64,000 bases of DNA from Bacteroidota bacterium (lineage in GTDB: Bacteria > Bacteroidota > Bacteroidia > Chitinophagales > Saprospiraceae): NCBI GenBank assembly GCA_029781865.1, contig JAKOVW010000057.1, forward strand, positions 1 to 64,000, in the 5' to 3' direction. The notes under the pieces were generated by a model. That model was not told the DNA's origin. It saw only the letters and a list, made by a program, of their open reading frames with translations, and ran no database searches. The position numbers were made by a program, and so were the translations under genes. Shown one piece after another: positions 1 through 11,400 of the stretch; positions within the stretch are counted from its first letter, which is position 1; every line of letters begins with the position of its first letter.

Positions 1-1016
1 ACATAGGGCATATTATCACAGGTAATATAATAAACATCGGGAGGGTCCGGAACGGGTAATACCACAAAATCAACTACTGAATCATACTTGCAGCAATTCG
101 CATCCGTAAATTGCTCGCGATAGGTGCCGGAACTCGTGATATATTGTGAATGCCATTTATAACCTGGTGCCATAGTAAGTTCATTACATAGCGTACGCTT
201 CACACCCTTTTTATCTGCAATAGGTCTGACCTTAACTGTTGCACATTTTGGTCCTTCCTGTGAGCAGATCGATCCGCTTTGAGGATTACCGATATAGGCT
301 GTAACACAAATGACAAAATCACCCTCATCCGGAAAATCCAATTTAACTTCATTGCTATTTCCTCCAACTTCATTTCCATCCAGTGTCCATACATAGGTTG
401 GATCACAGCCTCCTGGTTGAGGATTTACAAAAAACTTGACATTGCATGCGCCCACACATACCGGTTGGATGATCCCACTTGGCAAATTATTGATAAAACC
501 TAATGGTGACAAAGTAGGTGCTGCACCACCAGTTGTTGTAAGTGTAAAATCACAGACATCTCCGCTACAACCATCCACCCATAAGTAATAGGTTTTGCAG
601 GCCGTTAAATTGGCAGAAGAAACTGTTACAGAATTTGGCGGAAGACAAGGAAGAGAATGACATATTACATCTTCTCCACATACACAATCTCCCCAAACAC
701 CATATTGCAAACCCTGATTAGTTGTACAACCGCCTATTGTAAGAGTAATAGTTACATTTCCTCCCTGACATACAAATCCCCACCAGCTTGTATTTTGCCC
801 GGCCCCTCCATTTGAACATAAAGGAGTACAAGGACTAGGAATGGTGCTATTGTTCTGACAGGTATAACCATTCATTTCATCCAGAGAACATAGTACTGAA
901 GCCTCATCACAGGTCTCTGCCATCGGCGGAGTACACTGAGCCATCATTGGCCCGATCTGAAATAAAAAAATGTCTAATACGATCAGTATTATAATATTCT
1001 GAATATAATTTTTCAT
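1..1016 (-). CDS. Cys-rich secreted surface protein, 3' end beyond window (paralogue of the next gene)
   Basis: Partial gene, 338 codons visible, starting at the ATG at 1014-1016 and running off the left edge. A hydrophobic signal peptide follows the start (MKNYIQNIIILIVLDIFL, ending near MMAQC). The mature part is very rich in Cys and Trp, with segments such as GQNTSWWGF, GVWGDCVCGE, YYLWVDGCSGD and PTYVWTLDGNEVGG, the last resembling a PKD-like beta domain. It aligns almost block for block with the gene at 1338-3584, so the two are tandem paralogues read in the same direction. Secretion through Sec is clear from the leader; T9SS export is inferred from the paralogue because the C-terminus is not in the window. 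Function is unknown; an adhesin or surface-layer role is only a guess. Confidence 0.85.
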   Translation of the reverse strand, partial: MKNYIQNIIILIVLDIFLFQIGPMMAQCTPPMAETCDEASVLCSLDEMNGYTCQNNSTIPSPCTPLCSNGGAGQNTSWWGFVCQGGNVTITLTIGGCTTNQGLQYGVWGDCVCGEDVICHSLPCLPPNSVTVSSANLTACKTYYLWVDGCSGDVCDFTLTTTGGAAPTLSPLGFINNLPSGIIQPVCVGACNVKFFVNPQPGGCDPTYVWTLDGNEVGGNSNEVKLDFPDEGDFVICVTAYIGNPQSGSICSQEGPKCATVKVRPIADKKGVKRTLCNELTMAPGYKWHSQYITSSGTYREQFTDANCCKYDSVVDFVVLPVPDPPDVYYITCDNMPY

Positions 1017-1337
1017 AAATATATGAGCTAAAAATCGGTGAATACGCTGCTTTGGCGTCCTTACATTTCAGCCTAAAATTAATGAATTGGCTTAATTTGG
1101 ATCAGAAATTGTTCTGCCAGGTAATTAACAGGTAATCAGAAATCAATAGAGTAAATAAAAAGGAGATTAATTTTCAAATCTTGCCTACCAAGAATAGTGC
1201 TTTTGAACACACGTTAAGCCTTTCCAGACATTTGTTAAAAACGGGTGTTACATATATCGTATTTTCAAATACTTTTACAAGGAATACATTAATGTCTTGA
1301 GTATTCATTCGACATTGATAGCAGCTAACCCACACAT

Positions 1338-3584
1338 TTAATTTATAACACAAATCTTTTTCATTATACGCACTCCATTTAAATCGAGATGCAAATAATA
1401 CATTCCTTCCTGCAACGGGGAGCGAATCACCAAACGGGATATTCCTGATTCAAAGCTCAATTTATCCGTAAGAATAATGTTTCCTAAATTGTTATACCAT
1501 GAATAGAGCAACAAACCATTCGACCATTCATCTATCAATACATAACTGTTGCCATCAGAAGAAATTAAATTCGGAGTAAATATTTCATTTGAGTTAATTC
1601 TACCATTATCTGAATCAGCGCTTCTGTCATCTAGTATGGTATGCGGAAAATCCGGAGTTGAAATTTTGATTTTATAAAATTCAATGCAGACCGTATCTTT
1701 TAAATTACAATTAAAATCACTTACAGACCATTCATAGCAATAACTGCCATATGCATCTACTCTGATTCTGCTTTTCGGATCTTTCGCATTTTGAAAAATT
1801 GTTTTTCCAGGTCCGGATATTTGTCTCCAATTACCACTTTGAGCCGGAGTTGAATTCAGTTTTGCAATAAGTCCTTTTTGTTTAAAATCCTTTCCGGCAA
1901 AATTTTTTAAAATGCCGACTTTGATACATTTCTCACAACTTTTTCCACAATCCGTATCATAAAAGGCACAAACCGTTCCAGTATCACCTGCAGGAATCAG
2001 CCATTTCACTTCAACGCCCTGTGAATCGGGATTAGAAACTATGAACCCACCATCAATTGTCCAGGTAAAAAAATTGACTTTTTGGGAGAAGAACGTATCT
2101 ATCCAATAATTGCCATTTCCATTAGCGCAAATCACCCGGTCCCCGTTGAGTGGAAAACATTGTGGTGCAAGATCGGATTCATGATAAGACTCACAGAACA
2201 TTCGATGACACAATACCGACTCCGTTTCAAGATCTACTTTAACATTTACCTCGAGACAATAGTCCTCGTCAACCGGATCAACTCTTAATATTTCATCTGA
2301 ACTAATTAACACTGCACCATTGCTTTTCTTATACCATCTATATTGAAATTCATAGGTTTCACCAACACTGCAGGGTTTATTGATTTTAATATTAGGAGCA
2401 ATTTCTACCTGGCCAGCTATACAACTAATTCGCCAGCTGGGAAAGTAATCAACATTAACTGCTGTAAGCTTAATGGAACTGTCGCAGCTAAAACGATCTG
2501 TGCTTTTAGGAAGACTAATTTCAAAATGATCTTTACACGGGCTCCAGCCCCGACCCAAAGCATCAATATAAGGTTCATTATTACAAGTAATATAATAGAC
2601 ATCTGGTGTACTCGGAACCGGCAAAACGTTATAATGTCCGGTTTCAATTGTTTTGCAGCATGTTGAATCTGTGAAAACGCATTTATACGTATGATCCAGA
2701 TAATAAGTGCAATTTGCATCACTGCCGAAACCGTTCTTTACCACTTCAGGACAGACCCATCTGGTCTGATTGGTCAATTCTTTGGATTTTATAACTTTTA
2801 CTGTAGCGCATTGCGGCCCTTCCTGTGAGCAGACAGAACCACTTTTCGGATTTCCAATATATGCTGTTACACAGAGTGTATATTGTCCAATAAGTGGAAA
2901 GTCCAATTTGATTTCGTTACTTCCACCATCAACTTCATTTCCATCAAGGGTCCAGACATAAGTCGGCTCACATCCACCCGGTTGCGGATTCAGATAAAAA
3001 GCTCCGTTGCAAAGACCTTCACAAACCGTAATCACTTTTCCCGGTTCATTATTAATAAATGATAGTGGTTTCAATACTGGACTGGTGTCAGTAGACGTAT
3101 TCGTATTTATCGTAAAATCACAAATATCACCACTACATCCATCCACCCACAAATAATAGGTCTTACATGGCTTTAAATCGACAATAATTACTGAAACTGA
3201 ATTAGGGGGAATACAAGGAATCGATTTACACGCAATTTCTTCTCCGCAATTACAATCACCCCAGATGCCATATTGCATTCCCTGATTTGAGGTGCAGCCT
3301 CCATTGGTAAGTGTTAATGTGGTCGCACCACCGTTTGTGACAAATGCCCACCAACTGGTATTATGTCCAACCCCTCCCTGGGAACACAAAGGAGAACATG
3401 GGCTGGGCACTGTACTTGGATTATTGCATTCATATCCATTGAGCTCTGCAAGCGAACAAAGCACATTTGCTTCATCGCAATTCTCAGATTGCGGAGGTGA
3501 GCATTGCCCATAAAGTTTAAAAAAACAAACCAATTGTAGAAACAGAGAAAAACCGATTGGGACAAATCTGGTGAGATTTTTCAT
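1338..3584 (-). CDS. Cys-rich secreted surface protein with PKD-like segments and T9SS-like tail
   Basis: 748 residues, starting at the ATG at 3582-3584. It has a signal peptide (about residues 1-26, ending at LYGQC) and a Cys-rich N-terminal domain (about 27-160, with NTSWWAF, GIWGDCNCGE and YYLWVDGCSGD). PKD-like beta segments follow (PTYVWTLDGNEVDGG near 210; further Cys-rich parts to about 600). The C-terminal 90 residues end with GMYYLHLDLNGVRIMKKICVIN, which resembles a T9SS type A sorting domain (GxYxL...G...KKixV). The upstream neighbour is a close paralogue, so the pair arose by tandem duplication. No enzymatic motif is visible. Best described as a secreted, probably cell-surface Saprospiraceae-type protein of unknown function. 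Confidence 0.85.
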   Translation of the reverse strand: MKNLTRFVPIGFSLFLQLVCFFKLYGQCSPPQSENCDEANVLCSLAELNGYECNNPSTVPSPCSPLCSQGGVGHNTSWWAFVTNGGATTLTLTNGGCTSNQGMQYGIWGDCNCGEEIACKSIPCIPPNSVSVIIVDLKPCKTYYLWVDGCSGDICDFTINTNTSTDTSPVLKPLSFINNEPGKVITVCEGLCNGAFYLNPQPGGCEPTYVWTLDGNEVDGGSNEIKLDFPLIGQYTLCVTAYIGNPKSGSVCSQEGPQCATVKVIKSKELTNQTRWVCPEVVKNGFGSDANCTYYLDHTYKCVFTDSTCCKTIETGHYNVLPVPSTPDVYYITCNNEPYIDALGRGWSPCKDHFEISLPKSTDRFSCDSSIKLTAVNVDYFPSWRISCIAGQVEIAPNIKINKPCSVGETYEFQYRWYKKSNGAVLISSDEILRVDPVDEDYCLEVNVKVDLETESVLCHRMFCESYHESDLAPQCFPLNGDRVICANGNGNYWIDTFFSQKVNFFTWTIDGGFIVSNPDSQGVEVKWLIPAGDTGTVCAFYDTDCGKSCEKCIKVGILKNFAGKDFKQKGLIAKLNSTPAQSGNWRQISGPGKTIFQNAKDPKSRIRVDAYGSYCYEWSVSDFNCNLKDTVCIEFYKIKISTPDFPHTILDDRSADSDNGRINSNEIFTPNLISSDGNSYVLIDEWSNGLLLYSWYNNLGNIILTDKLSFESGISRLVIRSPLQEGMYYLHLDLNGVRIMKKICVIN

Positions 3585-3810
3585 AATGCACTATTTTGGT
3601 GTTTACTGTTTTCGCTACTTAAAGCGTATACAATAGTAATTAATAATTTTCAGAATGCAAATTATTTCTTCCTAAAAAACAGAAGAACATCATATATCCA
3701 TAAAGATCAAAGCGCAAAGAATCAACACCAAGCTTTAATTTAGGCACAGGTCGTTGAAATTTTTTCTAAAAAAATATTTTTCATCAAATACTAAAATAGT
3801 TAAAGAAGTT

Positions 3811-3818
3811 TATCTTTG
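3811..3818 (+). promoter_or_regulatory. TAnnTTTG -7 promoter box
   Basis: The sequence TATCTTTG matches the Bacteroidota -7 consensus exactly. It lies 22 bases before the ATG at 3840. It overlaps the TTG that would give the longer reading frame, so that longer start would fall inside the promoter; this supports the ATG at 3840. Confidence 0.65.
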
Positions 3819-3839
3819 ACTGACACTAAAAACACCCTA

Positions 3840-6800
3840 ATGAGACACGCCATTATATTATTATTGGTTTGCTGCCGCATTTATGTAAATCCGCAGTGCC
3901 CAAAAATTACACAGACAACGACAGACCCAAATTGCAAAACGAATTGCGAATTATGCTCCGGCGATAAATTAACAATTCATGTATCGGGAAACGATTTACC
4001 TGACAATGGTGTCATAGCATTTTATGCAGACTCCATTTCCGGTTTTGATCCATATCATGGCCGGGGTACATTTATCGGTTCAGGTAAAATTAAAACTACA
4101 AATCCAAAATGCAGAATTTGTCCGCAACTGCTTGGCTTTATGATTGATGCCTGCGGAACAGAATCCAAAAATGAATTTTTAATTATTTGGACCGGAAGCG
4201 GATTCAATACTTCAGACTTCAATTTTGATTATGCCATTCAAAACAATATTTTCGGTGCACCCAATAATGACATAGGCCCCGGTGGTTGCGGGATCACCAA
4301 TGGAAACCCAGGTTTGATAAATGGTTGTTCAGCTATTTCAGTTGGCAACAATTACAATTTGCCACCCAATTCAATTTGGATTGTATTTACCAGTATATCT
4401 GCATTTACGAATTATGATTTTAGCAGTGTATGCGGTTTAAGTTGTAAGTTATTTGTTTCATCAAGTACCTGTGACCGCACTATAGGTGCGTTTTCAAATT
4501 TTGATGCAACACCGGGACCAAGAACACAACTCATGAATATTTCCTCGTGTAATTGCTCAACAATAGCAATTTACACCATTCCCGGTTCAATGACCGGACA
4601 GGGTGACTTCTGGGCAGAAGGCAGTGTAGTAAACAATGGTTGTGCTACTCCATCATTTAACTTACCGAACTACAATCCTGCAATGAGCACGGTAGATCCT
4701 TTTAATTATACTATTCCAAAAAATTGGTGCAACACAACTTATGAGATCGTAGGTATTGTTAATCCACAACCAGATCTTTCCTGTTGCACAGAAGAGTTTA
4801 CAGACTGGTTAACGGTATTTGTTAATTGTCCTGTTGCAAATTCCACAACACTGGAATCATGTGAAACCAATAACGGCAGAAGTGATTTTATTTTAGAAAA
4901 TGCAGATGCATTTATACTCACAGTTCCTGGAGGAACTGTAGACTATTTCAGGGATATCCAGGGCATTTTGAAATTAAATTCACCGTTCAATTCAGGCAGC
5001 ACCACTATCTATGCCCGCGTGACCAATGGCAACTGCAGTTCAGCTCTCGTTCCGGTAAAATTAAACGTTCTACTATTGCCAGTTGCAAAATCAATAACTG
5101 CAGAAATTTGTGACGACGGAAGTGGTTATGCTGATTTTGATTTATCACTACTCGAAACTGAAATTAAGAATGGCAATAAAAACGCTACGGTACTTTATTA
5201 TTTAGATCAAAGTAAAAGTATTCCACTTAGTTCGATTTACCACACCGGGTCCACTACGATATATGCCACAGTTTCTGACGCCAAATGCGAATCAAAACCA
5301 TCTCCGATTTATCTTAAAGTAATCAATAAACCACAAGCTTCAGATACGATATTGATTCAATGCTCCGAAATTGAGGACAAGGCAACTTTTATTCTTAATA
5401 ACCAGACTTTAAAGAAAGCCAATTCTCAACCCCTTCAGAATATTCGGTTTTTTAAAGAACCTTCATTGATCAATGAGATCAAATCACCTTATCTGAGCGT
5501 ATCAGATACCGTATACGCAATTATATCAAACACTAAATGCACTTCGGATCTGATTACTATTATTCTGAAGGTAATAACACCGGAGAAAGACTCAGTGATT
5601 TCGGAAACGAGCTGTGAAGATCAATCTGGCTTTGGAATATTTAAACTGGATCAAATAAAGAAAAAACTACAACTAGAAGACACGTCTGCTCTGGTGGAGT
5701 GGTTTAAAGACAGTACATCATTGATTCAGGTACAGCCACCAATAATCATTCAAGGCATGGACAGCATCTATGCGATCATTACTAAAAACGGATGTCCATC
5801 CAATCCCATAAAAATAAAACTCCAAACAACCGTCAAACCGATTGCAAAATCATTCATGTGGAATTTATGTTCATCAAACACTGATAGCACTGTACTTAAT
5901 CTGAATGAATTGGAAGATTCTATCCGGTCGAAACCAGGTCTAAAGGTGTTGTTTTCTAAAGACCGTTTTTTTACCCAACTAATAAATTTGAACTATTCAC
6001 CCGTTCAATTATTCGATACAATCTTTACTGCAGTTGAAGAAGGCGAATGCAGGAGTAATCCTGAACCGTTAATTGTTCACACTATCCAAACTCCAGTCTT
6101 CAAAAACAATAAAGACACAACTGCTTGTGCATTTTTTGTAGTTCCTTTCTTACAGGGTTTTGCTTTGTCCCCTTCAGCCCACTATTATTCTACAAAAGAT
6201 TTATATGGAAAGAAACTCAATACAGGAGATACCCTCATTCATTCAGGCATGATTTATCTGTATGACAATTCCGAAGGATGTACAGCACAGGACAGTACTT
6301 ATATCCATATCGCTAAAAAGCCAAGTGCAGGGAATGATCAAGCCATTTCGGTTTGTGAATATACCACAGTGCATTTAAACAGATACCTTAATGGATCAGA
6401 CCCTGGTGGAATTTTTATTAATTTGGATAACTGCACTGGCTTCTCCGACAGCGTTGTAAATATTAAAAGTCAAAACGGGAATTCATTCCGGTTTGCATAT
6501 CTCATTGCATCTGATCCTATTTGTCCTGCAGACACTTCCATAATTACCATCCAAGTGGTGAAAAATGTATTTGCAGGTAACGACAGTGCATTTTCGATTT
6601 GTGAAAATTCGAAACTAAATATAGATCCTGGATCTCTTCATGCAGATCCCGGTGGCCAATTCATTGATAGTTTACTCACGGGAGCATTAACTGAATTTAT
6701 CTGGGATGGAACCCGATCCGGTCCGGGAAACTTCATTTTAAAATATGAAATCGGTGACGACATTTCCTGCCCAAAAGATCAAGCCTATATTTTTATTCAT

Positions 6801-8378
6801 GTTAAGCCCTCAGTTGTCATTGACAAAATGAATAACTTTAAGTCGTGCGAATTCGTAACTCTACCTGAAATAACCGGAAAAAATACAAACAAAAGAACTT
6901 CATATTATTCAATGCGAAATGGCAAAGGCAAAATCTACTCACCCGGCGATAGCATTTTTCAGAATATCCGGCTTTATGTTTTTGCAAGAGATACCAGTTA
7001 CTGCAGTGCCGAGGATAGTACTGATGTCGAAGTTCTTCATGCTTCATATTCTACATTTTATCAAACGAATTTATGTCCGGATCAAGTCTACCAAATAGGC
7101 AATTCAAGCTTTGATATCCACCATCCATCCGGCCAGGAAATCATCCGCGGGGGAAATCAATTTGGATGCGATAGCAATATTCTTGTAAATTTAAACTATG
7201 AACAAATAAATACTTCCATTTATAATACCAGGTTGTGCAAAGGAGATCAACTTTTATTGCATGGCAAAGTCTATTCAGAATACAATATGAATGGAATTGA
7301 CACACTAAAACAATCAAGTGCATTTGGTTGCGATAGTATTGTCCAGGTCATTATAGAATCCGTCCCTCCTGCAATATTCAATTACAGCGCTGAATTATGT
7401 GAACCAGATTCGATTCAAATCGGAAACCTGCTATTTGATCGAATGCATTCCAAACTAAGAGATACCTTAAAAGGAATGGCCCAAAATGGCTGCGACAGTA
7501 TCCGAGATATTCAAATTAAAATTATTCCCGTAGCAATTGCTTATTTTAACAAAACACTTTGCAATGAAGAGTCGATATTCATTAATGGAACCCGGTATGA
7601 CACTTCGAAATCATCAGGCATCGAACTATTCCGGTCAGCCGCTGCGAATGGATGTGACAGTATGGTATCCATTCAACTTACATTTGCTCCAAATTACTGC
7701 GCTTATTATTCAGATACTTTATGTCCTGATGAATCAATATTAGTAAATGGAACTGAATATAATATTAAAAATAAATCCGGAACCGAACACCTGCTAAGCT
7801 ATTTGGGATGCGATTCTATAATTCATATTAATTTCCATTTTAATTCATTGAATCTAAGTTACAGTAAAGATGTTTACCTTTTTGCAGGTCAAAGCAGGCA
7901 GTTGATTATTTATCCGGAATTTAAACCCCAATCCATACAATGGTCGCCGGATAAAGACTTAAGTTGTGATGATTGCCTGAATCCAATTGCAAGTCCTAAA
8001 GAAAATACTACCTATACGTTGTTTTTGACTGATTCAATGGGTTGCAGTACTTCTGTGCAGATAAACATCCATGCAGACACAAGCAATTCAATATATTTAC
8101 CCAATGCATTCTCTCCAAACAATGATCTTATTAATGACATATTTAAACCTACAAGTCCAAACAGCAAACTGTTTATTTCCCAATTTATCATCTATGACCG
8201 CTGGGGAAATCTGATCTATTCGGAATCCAATAAACCGATTGACAATCTGATCGGCTGGGATGGCAGAACAATAAACCACACCCAATTGGATCCGGGAGTA
8301 TTTGTATACTACATTAAACTATTAACATCTGGTAAGGAATATAAAATAATTTCCGGGAACATTAGTCTAATCAGATAA
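3840..8378 (+). CDS. Giant T9SS type B substrate with two families of internal repeats
   Basis: 1512 residues from the ATG at 3840, which starts a signal peptide (MRHAIILLLVCCRIYVNPQC). An upstream in-frame TTG at 3816 lies in the promoter box and is rejected. After a Cys-rich N-terminal domain (to about residue 330) come five or so repeats of about 80 residues (pattern C-(D/E)-x-(G/N)-G...STTIYA-V....C.S.P). These are followed by PKD-like segments (AGNDQAISVCE, AGNDSAFSICE). Five repeats of about 47 residues with a GCDS core follow (about residues 1070-1340). The last 95 residues match the gliding-motility/T9SS type B C-terminal domain (YLPNAFSPNNDLINDIF, IYDRWGNLIY, WDGR, PGVFVYYIKL, SGNISLIR). 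It is therefore exported by T9SS. It converges with the next gene, which has the same GCDS repeats. Confidence 0.9.
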   Translation: MRHAIILLLVCCRIYVNPQCPKITQTTTDPNCKTNCELCSGDKLTIHVSGNDLPDNGVIAFYADSISGFDPYHGRGTFIGSGKIKTTNPKCRICPQLLGFMIDACGTESKNEFLIIWTGSGFNTSDFNFDYAIQNNIFGAPNNDIGPGGCGITNGNPGLINGCSAISVGNNYNLPPNSIWIVFTSISAFTNYDFSSVCGLSCKLFVSSSTCDRTIGAFSNFDATPGPRTQLMNISSCNCSTIAIYTIPGSMTGQGDFWAEGSVVNNGCATPSFNLPNYNPAMSTVDPFNYTIPKNWCNTTYEIVGIVNPQPDLSCCTEEFTDWLTVFVNCPVANSTTLESCETNNGRSDFILENADAFILTVPGGTVDYFRDIQGILKLNSPFNSGSTTIYARVTNGNCSSALVPVKLNVLLLPVAKSITAEICDDGSGYADFDLSLLETEIKNGNKNATVLYYLDQSKSIPLSSIYHTGSTTIYATVSDAKCESKPSPIYLKVINKPQASDTILIQCSEIEDKATFILNNQTLKKANSQPLQNIRFFKEPSLINEIKSPYLSVSDTVYAIISNTKCTSDLITIILKVITPEKDSVISETSCEDQSGFGIFKLDQIKKKLQLEDTSALVEWFKDSTSLIQVQPPIIIQGMDSIYAIITKNGCPSNPIKIKLQTTVKPIAKSFMWNLCSSNTDSTVLNLNELEDSIRSKPGLKVLFSKDRFFTQLINLNYSPVQLFDTIFTAVEEGECRSNPEPLIVHTIQTPVFKNNKDTTACAFFVVPFLQGFALSPSAHYYSTKDLYGKKLNTGDTLIHSGMIYLYDNSEGCTAQDSTYIHIAKKPSAGNDQAISVCEYTTVHLNRYLNGSDPGGIFINLDNCTGFSDSVVNIKSQNGNSFRFAYLIASDPICPADTSIITIQVVKNVFAGNDSAFSICENSKLNIDPGSLHADPGGQFIDSLLTGALTEFIWDGTRSGPGNFILKYEIGDDISCPKDQAYIFIHVKPSVVIDKMNNFKSCEFVTLPEITGKNTNKRTSYYSMRNGKGKIYSPGDSIFQNIRLYVFARDTSYCSAEDSTDVEVLHASYSTFYQTNLCPDQVYQIGNSSFDIHHPSGQEIIRGGNQFGCDSNILVNLNYEQINTSIYNTRLCKGDQLLLHGKVYSEYNMNGIDTLKQSSAFGCDSIVQVIIESVPPAIFNYSAELCEPDSIQIGNLLFDRMHSKLRDTLKGMAQNGCDSIRDIQIKIIPVAIAYFNKTLCNEESIFINGTRYDTSKSSGIELFRSAAANGCDSMVSIQLTFAPNYCAYYSDTLCPDESILVNGTEYNIKNKSGTEHLLSYLGCDSIIHINFHFNSLNLSYSKDVYLFAGQSRQLIIYPEFKPQSIQWSPDKDLSCDDCLNPIASPKENTTYTLFLTDSMGCSTSVQINIHADTSNSIYLPNAFSPNNDLINDIFKPTSPNSKLFISQFIIYDRWGNLIYSESNKPIDNLIGWDGRTINHTQLDPGVFVYYIKLLTSGKEYKIISGNISLIR

Positions 8379-8440
8379 CCATCCCGGTATATATTACTAC
8401 CAATGTGATCAAATTGAATGAGAATTGCGAAGCGATAAAC

Positions 8441-11400
8441 TTATCTGATTAGAGTGAGATTTCCACTCAATTGATGATTAATTCCTGCTTTGTCTTTGAA
8501 TACAAAGAGATAAACATATACCCCTGGTAATGCCTTTTGCGAATTCGCTTCCCCATTCCATGCACCTTCTACACCATTCGGCGGGAAATTTTTCCGTTCA
8601 TAAAGCTGATTTCCCCAGCGGTCATAAATGTGCAATTCTTCAATATTGTCAATGCTGCGATCTGTAATCAAATTGAAAAAGTCATTGATATTATCTCCAT
8701 TCGGTGAAAATACATTGGGCACATAAAAATTTTGTTTACTCTTTACATAAATAGACTCTTCATAAATACATCCGTTATTATCAGTGATCACGACTTTGAA
8801 ATCGCCACCAAAAGAATTGATGAATACGGAGGTGGACAGGCAATTTTTACAACTGATATAACCGGGGCCACTCCAGGTCACATTCGCAATTGAATCGATA
8901 TTATTCAAAAAGACTTCCAGATATACTGAATCACCCAAAATGACTGACAAGGAATCCGGTTGTAAATTAATATCTCCTCTCCTGGCAGGATCAATATTTA
9001 ATTGATAACTCACTTCACAACCATTGGAATCTTTTACAGTCACTTCATGAGCCCCCACTTCAGCAAATTCCTTTAAAGATGTAAAAGAAACGACTCTTCC
9101 ATCAAGTAAATAGCTGTAAGGTGGCTTACCACCATTTATTGCTTTTATCAAAATATCTCCTTTCAAAGGATCCATACAACTTGCATTTTTCACATCGAGT
9201 AGAAAAATTAGTTTTTCAGGAGATACAATTTCAACATCCTGTTCCACCATACAATTATAGCTGTCTGTGATAGATACTTTATAATTTCCTGCTGCAAGTT
9301 GATTCAAATCCGCTGTGTTTTGGCCATTGCTCCAGTTGTATTTATAAGGACCGTTAGTGCCGTTCACCTTTAATTTTATGGTTCCGCTTTTATCGCCAAA
9401 ACACAATAATGATTTTGATTCTATGGTCACTTCGGGTCTTTTTGTTTTCCTGATACGGACAGCAAGTGTACTATCACATCCATTTACTGTAGTATATTTT
9501 AAATAAAAATCCGATTCATCCGAATATACTTTACCATCTATTAGTATTTGTCCGTCAAAACAAATGACTGTGTCCAGTCGCGAATTAAACACAGGCTTTA
9601 CTTTGAGATTCATCGTAATTAAACTATCACATCCATTAGACGTTTTCAGTCCAATCTGATACATTCCCTGGCTGGAGTAATACTGCGATCCTATCTGGAC
9701 TGAATAACCCTGACAAACCGAGGTATCAATTAAACTTTGATAAGACTTGTAATTGCCCAGATTGATGTGTAAGATACTATCACATCCACCAATGCTGGTC
9801 AACTGTTGCGTGTAATTTCCGGCTACCGTGTAATCTGAATTCCCTATCCGGATACTTAGATTATCGCATATAGCAGTATCTAAATTCACATCGTATTTAT
9901 CGAGAACTTTAAGATTCAATATAAGCGTACTATCACATCCGAATGCATTCAACAGATCCACTTGATAAATTCCGCTGGAATCAAAATTTTTTCCTGCAAA
10001 TAAATAGGATTGACCTTTGCAGATACTTTTGTCAAAGTTAAATTGATGTACCGGAAATACATTTAGCTTTAGTTGCATATTGCTGTCACAACCTTCCACC
10101 GTCTTTAAATTTAAATTGTAAATACCTGTTTGATTATATATCTGTGAACCGAAAATCATTTGGTTACCCTCACAAAAACTGGTATCGATTGCTTTAAAGT
10201 AAACCGGATTGACCAGCAAATTCACATTCACTATACTATCGCATCCGTCCTTGCTGGTTAAGTTTAAGCTATACAGGCCGGTTTGATCCAATGTCAGGTT
10301 ACCAGCCTGAATGTTTTGCCCCTGGCAGATGGCAGTATCAATCTTCTGTGAAACATCTTTATTCACAACAAGGTGTATGGTCACTACACTATCACAACTT
10401 GCTATAGAACTATAATGCAACTGGTAATCACCACTCACGTAAAACGTATCCTGGCCAACTATATAATGTTCACCCTCGCAAATAGAAACATTAATCGGTG
10501 TATCGTAAATTTTATTCACCGTTAAATTTAAAATGCTCAGACTATCACATCCCTGTGCTGTTTTACTCAGCACCTGATAAACTCCCGAAGAATCATACAA
10601 AATTCCATTTATATCCAAGAATTCATTTTCACAAATGGTCGTATCCAATGCACCCTGTCCAGGTGTATTAACTATTAAATTCAAATGAACAATACTATCA
10701 CAACCATTAGCTGATGGAATGACTACTCGGTAATTTCCTGATTTTGTAAAAAAGTTATCTCCGACTTTAAAAATTTCACCTTTGCAAATTTGTTGTTTTA
10801 TATCTGATGTCAAACTGTCAATAGTATAATTGAATGTATTACTCAATTCACAATCTGCTCCGTCAATCGCTTTTAATACGTACTTTCCGACTTGTCCTTT
10901 CGGAATTAAATAATTCTGCATGGTGGCACCATTGATTGCAATGCCATTAAAATACCATTGATAATTAATCCTGGAAATTTTAGTAGGTGGTGAAGACAAT
11001 TGAATGGAATCAATGCAAGGATTTCCCTGCACACTTAAATAGATAGAATCGAATTTGGCAGATTCTTCAAGGATAAAATCATCACACCAAAAATAATAAT
11101 ATCCGTCAGCACGCGGACAGGCAGGTCCAACAACTATAGCTTCAACAGTCCTGGTCGGACGTATTTTGACTTTAACTTTAACCCATTTATTTGTCCCGCT
11201 GGCTGTGACACTGGTCAATAAAAACCAACCCGGATATGCTGTCGGGCAAGACCAACCACCGTTACCAAAAGGTAAATTACTGCAAACTGAAGTTCCGAAA
11301 ATACTCAAAGTAGTGATCGCTCTTGGGCCCCAAAATCCACCGGGTTTACCAAATCCGATCCAGAACGAAAGTGTATAATCCTTGCCCGGAAGCATGGAAC

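Noticed and set aside
2343-2666. 107-codon plus-strand frame inside the 748-residue surface protein gene.
   Set aside because: Shadow of a real minus-strand gene that has a signal peptide and a paralogue next to it.
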